From Phycisphaerae bacterium (GTDB lineage: Bacteria; Planctomycetota; Phycisphaerae; Phycisphaerales; SM1A02), in NCBI GenBank assembly GCA_016873275.1, contig VGXO01000001.1, positions 125,678 to 159,880 of the forward strand: DNA of 34,203 nt. Direction: 5' to 3'. The position numbers and the translations under genes were made by a program. Of this stretch, positions 25,188 through 31,713 are shown one piece after another. Within the stretch, counting starts at the first letter, position 1; each line of letters begins with the position of its first letter. Below the pieces are notes generated by a model that had not been told where the DNA came from, did no database searches, and saw only the letters and a program-made list of their open reading frames with translations.

Positions 25188-26266
25188 CGCCGCGCCCCCG
25201 GATTCGCCGCAGTCCCGGGAGTCCCCGGATCCCCCGGATCCCCCGGCGTCCCCGGCGCGTCGAGCCCGAGGAACTCCCGCGCCGTGCCCGCGAGGATCCG
25301 CGACTTCTGCGCGTCGGAGAGGTCGCTCATCGAGCGGACGAGCCGTCCCGGCACCGCCTCGCCGAGCGGGAAGGGATAGTCGCTGCCGAGGGCGAGGCGG
25401 TCCGCGCCGACGAGCTCGACGAGGTAGCGGAGCGCCCGCGGGTCGTGGACGAGGCTGTCGAGGTAGAGCCGGTCGAGGAAGGAGCTCGGCGCCGCGTCGA
25501 TCTCGGTCGCGCAGAGGTCCGGACGGACCCGATGCCCGTGGTCGATGCGCCCGATCGTGAAGGGGAAGGAGCCGCCGCCGTGGGCAAGCGCGACCCGCAG
25601 CCGCGGAAGCCGGGCGAGCACGCCGCCGAAGACGAGGCTGCATGCGGCGCGGGCGGTCTCCGCGGGCATCCCGACGAGCCAGGGCAGCCAGTGCCGCGGC
25701 ATCTCGGCGCGACCCATCATCTCCCAGGGATGCACGAAGACCGCCGCGCCGAGCCGCTCCGCCGCGGCGAAGAAGGGAAGGAGCGCCGGGTCGTCGAGGT
25801 TCCACGCGTTCACGTGGCTCCCGATCTCGACGCCGCGGAGCCCGAGCTCGCCCATGCACCGCTCGAGCTCGCCGATCGCGAGCTCCGGATCCTGCAGCGG
25901 CACCGTGCCGAGTCCCTCGAAGCGGTCCGGATGCGCCGCCACGACCCCCGCGAGGTGGTCGTTGAGCGTGCGGGCGAGGTCGAGGGCGTGCCGGGGCTGC
26001 GCCCAGTAGCTGAAGAGGACCGGCACCGTCGAGAGCACCTGCACCGCGACGCCGGTCGCGTCGCAGTCGGCGATCCGCCGCGCGGGGTCCCAGCTCCGCG
26101 AGCACACGTCTCGGAAGTGCTTGCCGTCGATCATGAGCCGACCGCACCCGGGCGACAGGTGCTCGAGCGTCGTCCATCCCCCGTAGCCGGTGATCGCGCG
26201 GCGGTCCGGCAGCTCCGGCGGGAGGATGTGGGTGTGCAGGTCGATCGAGAGGACGTCCGCCTTCAT
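25184..26266 (-). CDS. 2-amino-3-carboxymuconate-6-semialdehyde decarboxylase (ACMSD)
   Basis: The protein has 360 residues and an amidohydrolase-superfamily TIM barrel. The metal ligands are visible as H11 and H13 (IDLHTHILP), H179 (VFVHPWEM), the His in ALAHGGGSFPFTIGRIDHG and D296 (LGSDYPFPLG), matching ACMSD. The enzyme removes CO2 from ACMS, steering 3-hydroxyanthranilate breakdown away from quinolinate/NAD and towards 2-aminomuconate. It is the first gene of the kyn operon, and its stop overlaps kynU by 4 nt. The C-terminal tail after E-F-L-G-L-D is an odd Gly/Pro/Asp/Thr repeat (GTPGDPGDPGTPG) encoded by a small GC-rich microsatellite near 25217-25260. The 3-hydroxyanthranilate dioxygenase that would make its substrate is absent here. 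Confidence 0.92.
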   Translation of the reverse strand: MKADVLSIDLHTHILPPELPDRRAITGYGGWTTLEHLSPGCGRLMIDGKHFRDVCSRSWDPARRIADCDATGVAVQVLSTVPVLFSYWAQPRHALDLARTLNDHLAGVVAAHPDRFEGLGTVPLQDPELAIGELERCMGELGLRGVEIGSHVNAWNLDDPALLPFFAAAERLGAAVFVHPWEMMGRAEMPRHWLPWLVGMPAETARAACSLVFGGVLARLPRLRVALAHGGGSFPFTIGRIDHGHRVRPDLCATEIDAAPSSFLDRLYLDSLVHDPRALRYLVELVGADRLALGSDYPFPLGEAVPGRLVRSMSDLSDAQKSRILAGTAREFLGLDAPGTPGDPGDPGTPGTAANPGARR

Positions 26267-26316
26267 GCCGAGGGCGGGATGGTACGGCGGGCGCCGCGGG
26301 AGATCCGCCGCCGAAG

Positions 26317-26338
26317 ATCGACCGCCCCGCGGGTCGAT
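26317..26338. promoter_or_regulatory. Inverted repeat between the kyn operon and the divergent lipoprotein gene
   Basis: ATCGACC (26317-26323) and GGTCGAT (26332-26338) form a perfect 7-bp inverted repeat with an 8-nt spacer. It lies 50 bp before the ACMSD start and 60 bp before the DUF2141 gene. The position suits an operator for either divergent unit; no regulator gene is nearby and function is inferred. Confidence 0.3.
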
Positions 26339-26398
26339 GAACGCCCCGCGGGCGGCGCCCTCGCGGCGGTCGCCCGCATCCACGAGAGGTGCCTTGCC

Positions 26399-26881
26399 AT
26401 GACGATGACGCGCTTCCCCTCCGCCGCCGCAACGGCGGTCCTTCTTCTCTTGCTCGCGGCGTGCCGCGTCGAGCCGATCGCGCCCCCGAAGCCGACCGCC
26501 CCGCCAGGCGCCGCCGCGAGCCTGCGGATCGAGGTGACCGGACGCAAGGAGTGGGAGGGCACGCTGCGGGCGGCGCTCTACGGCACCCGCGAGACCTACC
26601 GCTCGAGCGCGCCGCCGCTTCACGCCGGCACCGGCACCTTCGCGCACGGCGAGGGCGTGGTCGACCTCGGCGGGATCGCGCCGGGCACCTGGGCGCTCAA
26701 GGTCCACCTCGACCTCGACGGAGACGGCGAGGTCGACCGCGGGCTCGGCGGCATCCCCACCGAGCCGGTCGCCTACGGCAACGATGCCCCGATCGAGCTC
26801 GGTCCGCCTCCCTTCGAGAAGGCGCTGATCAAGCTCGGACCAGGCCCGACCACGATCACGCTGCGGCTGCTCGGCTCGTGA
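26399..26881 (+). CDS. DUF2141 lipoprotein
   Basis: The protein has 160 residues. A lipoprotein signal peptide has a Leu-rich core and lipobox L-A-A-C (lipid Cys at residue 22). A Pro/Ala linker leads to a DUF2141-like beta domain (about 42-158): IEVTGRKEWEGTLRAALYG, then G-I-A-P-G-T-W-A-L-K-V, then D-L-D-G-D-G-E-V-D-R-G-L-G-G-I-P-T-E-P. The last segment matches the family's D-N-NGklD--fGiP-E motif. The domain probably binds calcium through the Asp loop; its biological role is unknown. A GAGAGG ribosome-binding site lies about 9 nt before the chosen ATG; a second ATG two codons on is also possible. It is divergent from the kyn operon with no functional link evident. Confidence 0.82.
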   Translation: MTMTRFPSAAATAVLLLLLAACRVEPIAPPKPTAPPGAAASLRIEVTGRKEWEGTLRAALYGTRETYRSSAPPLHAGTGTFAHGEGVVDLGGIAPGTWALKVHLDLDGDGEVDRGLGGIPTEPVAYGNDAPIELGPPPFEKALIKLGPGPTTITLRLLGS

Positions 26882-26982
26882 GCCCCCGCGCCGAGCACCG
26901 GCGCCGGATCGGGCGGGCGGTCGAAGCGCTGTTCGACCGAGCGAGATCCGATCCCTCGCACGCGGCACGGCAAGGCGTCTGA
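26878..26982 (+). CDS. Possible 34-residue small protein, weak
   Basis: A GTG start overlaps the DUF2141 stop as GTGA, the same style of coupling used by other genes in this window. The frame encodes a basic amphipathic helix, RRRIGRAVEALFDRARSD, and ends after 34 residues. Against it: several codons in the second half (gaa, cga, aga, gat, gca, caa) are poor matches to local usage, and an inverted repeat that could be a terminator lies inside it. Confidence 0.18.
   Translation: MSPRAEHRRRIGRAVEALFDRARSDPSHAARQGV
26918..26939 (+). terminator. Possible hairpin downstream of the DUF2141 gene
   Basis: CGGTCGAA-gcgctg-TTCGACCG forms a perfect 8-bp stem 36 nt after the stop codon. No T-run follows, so intrinsic termination is uncertain. 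Confidence 0.3.
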
Positions 26983-27082
26983 GGCGCCAAGAGACGATGA
27001 TCCCCAGTCGGCTTCTCGTGCCGTACCCGGGGATCCGACCGGTCAGTCGGGCTCCCGTACGACTCCCCGCTCAGGAGGAACC

Positions 27083-27361
27083 GTGGGCTACGAGTTCGAG
27101 TGGAATCCCCGGAAGTCCGCGTCCAATCGCCGGAAGCACGGCGTGACCTTCGAGGAAGCCGCGACCGCGTTCGCGGACCCGCGATCGCTCAATCAGTTCG
27201 ATCCGGATCACTCCATCGACGAAGATCGCTTTCTCCTGATGGGCAAGTCGCGGCTCGACCGTATCCTTGTCGTCAGCTACACCGATCGCCCTCCACGCGT
27301 CCGGATCATCAGTGCCAGGCTCGCCACGCGCCGCGAGCGGAACCAGTATGAGCACCCCTAG
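27083..27361 (+). CDS. brnT: BrnT family type II toxin (ribonuclease)
   Basis: The protein has 92 residues, the normal BrnT size. The family motifs are clear: F-E-W-N-P-R-K-S-A-S-N-R-R-K-H-G-V-T-F-E-E-A, then F-A-D-P, D-E-D-R-F-L-L-M-G-K-S, L-V-V-S-Y-T-D-R and the C-terminal I-I-S-A-R-L-A-T-R-R-E-R. BrnT is a RelE-fold ribonuclease that blocks translation until its antitoxin binds. The start is GTG, only 2 nt after a strong AGGAGGAA Shine-Dalgarno, which is unusual in this window. Codon use (gat, tct, ttc, caa-type codons) is also less GC-rich than in the neighbours, suggesting acquisition. The next gene overlaps its end by 14 nt and is the presumed antitoxin. Confidence 0.93.
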   Translation: MGYEFEWNPRKSASNRRKHGVTFEEAATAFADPRSLNQFDPDHSIDEDRFLLMGKSRLDRILVVSYTDRPPRVRIISARLATRRERNQYEHP

Positions 27362-27602
27362 GGCAACTCGTCGTCGTGACCGCAGTGCCGAGCGGGACAC
27401 CATGCGTGCCGAGTACGACTTCTCCAAGGGTGTCCGCGGCCAGACCGCGCGGCGGTTCGCACAGGGCAGCAACTTCGTGTTGCTCGACGCGGACGTCGCC
27501 AAGGTGTTTCCCGACGCGGCGTCGGTCAACCACGCCCTCCGTGCCCTCGCGCGGATCGCGAAGGCGGCTCCTTCGGCGCGGCGCCGAAGGAAGAGCGCGT
27601 GA
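27348..27602 (+). CDS. Presumed antitoxin partner of BrnT (not classical BrnA)
   Basis: The protein has 84 residues. It starts inside the last codons of brnT (14-nt overlap), so the pair is translationally linked. After a basic stretch rich in Arg and Asp come M-R-A-E-Y-D-F-S-K-G-V-R-G-Q, then F-V-L-L-D-A-D-V-A-K-V-F-P-D-A-A-S-V-N and A-L-R-A-L. As far as I recall, this pattern is seen in small proteins encoded next to BrnT or RelE-like toxins in cyanobacteria and other phyla. It lacks the classical BrnA ribbon-helix-helix ending. The E-Y-D-F-S segment could wrap the toxin; an antitoxin and autoregulator role is inferred from gene order. An alternative start at codon 19 (MRAEYDF) is possible. 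Confidence 0.72.
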   Translation: MSTPRATRRRDRSAERDTMRAEYDFSKGVRGQTARRFAQGSNFVLLDADVAKVFPDAASVNHALRALARIAKAAPSARRRRKSA

Positions 27603-27781
27603 CGACCGACCTCTCGAGGGCGCATCGGCAGGACCGTGACCCCGATGCATGCCTGCGCGGGCCTGGAAGTCGGACTCGTGCTTCGGTCCGGGGTTGCCAC
27701 GGGGCTCCGAGCCAAGGGCGTCGTTTCTCCGGCGCGAGCGGGCGTCCGCTCGAGCCGAGACCCCTCCGTCGTCCTCGCGCC

Positions 27782-28267
27782 ATGCGAAGCGCGTCCGTGG
27801 TCGGAGTCCTCGCCTCGGTGATCGTCGCCGCCCTCGCCGCCTGCAGCGGCACGCCGCGCGAGGTCGTCGAGATGCGCACGCTCCGCGGCTCGGTGACCTA
27901 CCGCGAGCGGATGGCGCTTCCCGAGGGCTGCACGCTCGCGGTGCGGATCCTCCCGGTGACGCCCGGGCTCGGCGATGCGCCGCTCGCCGAGTCGGTCGCG
28001 CCGATCGCGGCGCAGGTGCCGATCGCCTTCGCCGTCGAGTACGACGCCGCGCGGATGCCCGCGGGCGCCGCGTACGGCGTGGTCGCCTCGATCAGGCTCG
28101 GCGAGGAGGTCCTCTTCGCGTCGCCGACGCCGGTGCTTCTCGAGGGCGCCGCCGGACGCGCCATGATCCTCGCGCGACCCGCGCCGCCGGTCCCGCCGCC
28201 GCCGCCCGACGCGGACACCGGTCTTGAGCTCCAGCCCGACGACGAGGTCGGTCTGCCGCCCGGCTGA
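27782..28267 (+). CDS. YbaY family lipoprotein
   Basis: The protein has 161 residues. A signal peptide with lipobox L-A-A-C (lipid Cys near residue 21) is followed by L-R-G-S-V-T-Y-R-E-R-M-A-L-P-E-G-C. Next come strands ending Q-V-P-I-A-F-A-V-E-Y-D and Y-G-V-V-A-S-I, then L-F-A-S-P-T-P. This order is typical of the YbaY beta-sandwich, also described as related to type III secretion pilotins, whose function in most bacteria is unclear. The tail is Pro-rich and acidic. It stands alone, 179 nt after the toxin-antitoxin pair, and ends 68 bp from the convergent gamma-glutamyltransferase gene. Confidence 0.8.
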   Translation: MRSASVVGVLASVIVAALAACSGTPREVVEMRTLRGSVTYRERMALPEGCTLAVRILPVTPGLGDAPLAESVAPIAAQVPIAFAVEYDAARMPAGAAYGVVASIRLGEEVLFASPTPVLLEGAAGRAMILARPAPPVPPPPPDADTGLELQPDDEVGLPPG

Positions 28268-28335
28268 TGCGTGGGGAGTGACGCCTGGGAAGGAACGCCG
28301 TGGGGCGCGACCTCGACTCGTGCGGGCGCCGCTCC

Positions 28336-30105
28336 TCAGCGACCCGCCGCCGCCGCCCGCTCGCGAGGGTCGCTCGCAGCCTCGAGGCGACCGTCCTCCC
28401 GCGCGACCGCCGCCTGCACGATCGCATCGTCGCCGCTCGGCGGGGGACGACCCTCCCGCACCTCGTGCCCCGCGAGGGTCAGCATCTCGCGGAGCGCCGG
28501 CGCGACGTCGCGCTCGACGAGCACGCGGTCCGGCATCCACTGATGATGGAGACGAGGCGCCTCGACCGCCTCGGCGGCGGAGGCGCCCTCGAGGATCAGC
28601 CGCAGGACCTGCAGCGTCGCGCTGATGATGCGTGGTCCGCCCGCGGCGCCGACGGCGATCGTGGCGCGACCGCCGTCGAGGACGATCGTCGGCGACATGC
28701 TGCTCAGCGGTCGCCGCCCCGGGGCGAGCAGGTTCCGCGCGGACATCAGGAGCCCGAAGGCGTTGGGGACGCCCGCGCGAAGCGCGAAGTCGTCGATCTG
28801 GTCGTTGAGGATGATCCCGGTCCCGGGCGGGATGATCCTCGAGCCGAACTCGAGGTTGATCGTCTCGGTGAGCGCGACCGCGTTCCCCCGCGAGTCGAGC
28901 ACCGAGAGGTGGGCGGTGCCGCCATCCTCGACGGTGGCGCCCGCCTCCGCGCCGTCGTCCGCGCCGAGTCCGCCGAGCCCGCATCGCCCCGGCGCCGCGC
29001 GGATCATGACCGCGACCGACTCGCGGAGCCTCGCGAGATGCGCCGCGTCGAGCATCCGCGCGACGTCGGCGGTCACCTCGGGCGAGGCGTCCGGATCGCC
29101 GAGGAGCGCGGCGCGGTCGGCGAAGGCGTGGCGAAGGAGCTCGACGAGGCGCCGCGTCCGCTCCGGCTCGGGGACCGCGGGCATCCCGTCGAGGGCGAGG
29201 AGCACCTGGAGCAGGCACGCGCCGCCCGAGGATGGCGGCGGCATCGAGATCACCTCGAGCGGGCGACCCCCGCGGGCAAGGCGACCACGAAGCGTCGCGC
29301 GAAGCGGCGTCCGCCACGCGGGCGAGAGCTCGGCGAGGTCCTCCATCGAGAGCGGACCCCCCGCGGAACGCACCGCCCTCACGATCGCCTCGGCGAGGGG
29401 ACCTCTATAGAAGGATTCGACGCCCTCCTGCCCGAGACGCTCGAGCGTCGCGGCGAGGTCGGGCTGCCGCAGCACCTCGCCGACCGCCGGCGGGCGACCG
29501 CCGGGAAGGTAGATCCGCTCGAGCTCGCTGAACTCGTCGGGACCGCTCGTCCCCCGGCGGGCGCGCTCGTTCTCGATCGCCTCCGCGGCGATCTCGATCG
29601 CGCGGGCGAGCGGCGGATCGACCGCGAAGCCCTCCCGGGCGAGCCGCGCCGCGGGCGCGACCGCCTCGGCGAGGGAGATCGTGCCGAAGCGCCGAAGCGC
29701 CGACTCGAGACCGCGCAGCGAGCACGGCACCGCGACCGACCACGCGCCGATCGACGAGCGATCCGGGATCGGCGATCCGGTCGCGTCGAGATACGCCTCC
29801 GGTCGCGCGCCCCGCGGCGCGACCTCGCGGAAGTCGAGGGCGAAGGAGCCCTGCTCCGCGAGGTGGATGATCATGAAGCCGCCGCCGCCGATCCCGCTCG
29901 ACTGCGGGCGCGTCACGCCGGTCGCGAGCGCCGCCGCGACCGCCGCGTCCACCACGTTGCCGCCCCGGGCGAGGACCTCGACTCCCGCCTCCGAGGCGAG
30001 CCGGTGCGGCGCCGCCACCACGAACGCCTCGCCCTCCGCCGCGTGCGGCGGAAGGTCGGCGAGGACCGCGGAGAGGACCGCGGCGAGCAGGGCGACCGTC
30101 GGCAT
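28336..30105 (-). CDS. ggt: Gamma-glutamyltransferase
   Basis: The protein has 589 residues, the usual length for a GGT precursor. A short hydrophobic N-terminus (about 1-16) suggests export. The large-subunit signature G-I-G-G-G-G-F-M-I-I-H and the cleavage-site region DGGTAHLSVLD are present. Thr397 would be the new N-terminus and nucleophile of the small subunit after autoproteolysis. L-T-E-T-I-N-L-E-F-G-S and P-L-S-S-M-S-P-T-I-V (oxyanion and substrate-binding region) follow. The enzyme hydrolyses or transfers the gamma-glutamyl group of glutathione and related peptides in the periplasm. It is divergent from the ribBA-like gene with about 50 bp between starts, so the promoters must overlap. 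Confidence 0.92.
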   Translation of the reverse strand: MPTVALLAAVLSAVLADLPPHAAEGEAFVVAAPHRLASEAGVEVLARGGNVVDAAVAAALATGVTRPQSSGIGGGGFMIIHLAEQGSFALDFREVAPRGARPEAYLDATGSPIPDRSSIGAWSVAVPCSLRGLESALRRFGTISLAEAVAPAARLAREGFAVDPPLARAIEIAAEAIENERARRGTSGPDEFSELERIYLPGGRPPAVGEVLRQPDLAATLERLGQEGVESFYRGPLAEAIVRAVRSAGGPLSMEDLAELSPAWRTPLRATLRGRLARGGRPLEVISMPPPSSGGACLLQVLLALDGMPAVPEPERTRRLVELLRHAFADRAALLGDPDASPEVTADVARMLDAAHLARLRESVAVMIRAAPGRCGLGGLGADDGAEAGATVEDGGTAHLSVLDSRGNAVALTETINLEFGSRIIPPGTGIILNDQIDDFALRAGVPNAFGLLMSARNLLAPGRRPLSSMSPTIVLDGGRATIAVGAAGGPRIISATLQVLRLILEGASAAEAVEAPRLHHQWMPDRVLVERDVAPALREMLTLAGHEVREGRPPPSGDDAIVQAAVAREDGRLEAASDPRERAAAAGR

Positions 30106-30156
30106 GCGGCAAGTATGACGAGCTCCTCCGCGGTCGCCTCGTACACTCCCCGCCCC

Positions 30157-31356
30157 ATGCCCCTCAGCCCGATCAGCGAGATCCTCGAGGACCTGCGCGC
30201 CGGACGCGTGGTGGTCCTCGTCGACGACGAGCACCGCGAGAACGAGGGCGACTTCGTGGTCGCCGCGGAGAAGGTGACCCCCGAGGTCGTGAACTTCCTG
30301 ACCCGCGTGGGCGGCGGCTACCTCTGCGTCTCGCTCGCCGGGGAGATCTGCGATCGGCTCCAGCTGGTGCCGCAGGCGGCGGTGAACACCAGCGTCCGCG
30401 CGACGCCCTTCACCGTCTCGGTCGACGGGCATCCGCGGCATGGCGTGGGCACCGGGATCTCCGCCCGCGACCGCGCGACGACGATCCGGATGCTCCTTGA
30501 TCCGGCGATGAAGCCGGACGACTTCGTGCGCCCCGGACACATCAACCCGCTGCGGGCGCGGGAGGGCGGCGTCCTCGTGCGGACCGGGCAGACCGAGGGC
30601 TCGGTCGACTTGTGCCGCCTCGCGGGACTCGAGCCGGCGGCGGCGATCATCGAGATCGTCCGCCCCGACGGCGAGATGGCGCGGATGCCAGACCTCGAGC
30701 GGCTCTGCGCCGAGCACGGGATCCGCATGTGCTCGGTCGAGCAGGTCATCGAGCACCGACTCGCCCGCGAGAACCTCGTGCGGCGGATCGCGCCCGCGGA
30801 GGGCGTGGACCTCGAGACCCCGCAGGGTCGGTTCCGGCTCGTTGCCTTCGAGAGCGAGATCGACGCGCTGCCGCACCTTGCCCTCACGATGGGCGGGATC
30901 GGCGTGCCGGGCGCCGATGGTCGGGTGCCGGTCGCCGAGGACGAGGTCCTCGTGCGCATGCACCGCCGCGACCTGCTCGGGGACATCTTCGGCGTGGCGT
31001 CGCCGGGGGGCGTGCGGTCCTCGGAGACGCTCGCGCGATCGCTCGCCGCGATCGCCCGCGCCGGGCGCGGCGCGCTCGTCTACCTGCGCTCGGAGGCGGG
31101 GACGCACGAGCTCGCCTCGCGCCTGCAGCGGATCCGCCGCGCGGGCGAGGACCCGGACCGTCCGGACCTCACGAGCGTCGAGTCCGTCGCCGGTCGCGCG
31201 ATGCCGATGGACCAGCGCGAGTTCGGGATCGGCGGGCAGATCCTCCGCGACCTCGGCCTGCGCCGGCTTCGGCTCCTCACGAACCATCCCGGTCGACCGC
31301 GTCCCGGCCTGCACGGCTTCGGGCTCGAGATCGTCGGCGAGGTGCCGGTCGGATAG
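30157..31356 (+). CDS. RibBA homologue: DHBP synthase with degenerate GTP cyclohydrolase II domain
   Basis: The protein has 399 residues. The N-terminal 3,4-dihydroxy-2-butanone-4-phosphate synthase domain (about 1-205) has DDEHRENEGD (R27, E28, D32), G-T-G-I-S-A-R-D-R-A and R-P-G-H-I-N-P-L-R-A. It supplies the four-carbon unit of riboflavin from ribulose 5-phosphate. The usual metal-binding His in the G-H-T-E-A motif is Gln145 here (TGQTEGS). The C-terminal part (about 205-399) follows the RibA fold, but where RibA has HSECLTGD...CDCG this protein reads M-H-R-R-D-L-L-G-D-I-F-G-V-A-S-P-G-G, so all zinc cysteines are gone. The G-R-G-I-G-L motif is also absent. This resembles the RibBX-type variants described in Proteobacteria, so cyclohydrolase activity is unlikely. 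The start at 30157 gives the normal RibB N-terminus; an ATG at 30115 would nearly touch ggt. Confidence 0.85.
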   Translation: MPLSPISEILEDLRAGRVVVLVDDEHRENEGDFVVAAEKVTPEVVNFLTRVGGGYLCVSLAGEICDRLQLVPQAAVNTSVRATPFTVSVDGHPRHGVGTGISARDRATTIRMLLDPAMKPDDFVRPGHINPLRAREGGVLVRTGQTEGSVDLCRLAGLEPAAAIIEIVRPDGEMARMPDLERLCAEHGIRMCSVEQVIEHRLARENLVRRIAPAEGVDLETPQGRFRLVAFESEIDALPHLALTMGGIGVPGADGRVPVAEDEVLVRMHRRDLLGDIFGVASPGGVRSSETLARSLAAIARAGRGALVYLRSEAGTHELASRLQRIRRAGEDPDRPDLTSVESVAGRAMPMDQREFGIGGQILRDLGLRRLRLLTNHPGRPRPGLHGFGLEIVGEVPVG

Positions 31357-31596
31357 GGATCGAGAGAGAGCGACGCGGGCATCGCCGAGTTCGCGCGGGA
31401 GGGGGGAGCCGAGAGTCCTCGTCGCGGAACGCGGATCCGGACCTGCGTCGCCGCCGAGTTCGCCGTCGAGGAACTCGACCACCTCCCGGCTCACGCCAAG
31501 ATCACGGAGTTGCTCAGGCGCCCGGACTCGGGAACCTCCGGAGGTCCGCCGGAACCTGCCTATGTTCCCAAGGTGCTCAGATTTCAGCACTTCCGG
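31357..31596. other. Intergenic region after the ribBA-like gene, no gene recognised
   Basis: Both strands have open frames here, but none has a convincing start, ribosome-binding site or recognisable protein motif. The right part contains a 12-bp palindrome, ACCTCCGGAGGT. A decayed gene cannot be excluded: a minus-strand frame reads LRDLGVSREVVEFLDGE, but I could not place it in a family. Confidence 0.4.
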
Positions 31597-31624
31597 TTGC
31601 CCCGACGCGATCCTGCCCTAGGTT
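31597..31624 (+). promoter_or_regulatory. Candidate sigma70-type promoter of the 31714-32646 gene
   Basis: TTGCCC (31597-31602), a 16-nt spacer and TAGGTT (31619-31624) form a -35/-10 pair 89 nt before the ATG. The -10 word is identical to those upstream of the genes at 15924-16958 and 19925-21637. Confidence 0.5.
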
Positions 31625-31627
31625 TTT

Positions 31628-31683
31628 CCTCGGAAACGTCCCGCGCCCTCCGCGGCGTCGCGGTGCGCGGGACGTTTCCAAGG
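31628..31683 (+). promoter_or_regulatory. Long perfect inverted repeat in the 5' leader
   Basis: GGAAACGTCCCGCGC (31632-31646) and GCGCGGGACGTTTCC (31665-31679) pair without mismatch over 15 bp around an 18-nt loop. After one mismatch the stem continues with CCT/AGG. It begins just downstream of the candidate -10, so the hairpin would sit at the very 5' end of the mRNA. It could stabilise the transcript, act as a regulator site or terminate upstream transcription; no T-run follows. Confidence 0.75.
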
Positions 31684-31713
31684 CTTCTTCCGCGAGAGCC
31701 GGAGCGTCAACTC

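Noticed and set aside
27603-27781. Possible small gene between the antitoxin and the YbaY lipoprotein
   Set aside because: Open frames here run into the lipoprotein gene out of frame and show no ribosome-binding site or motif; treated as leader sequence.
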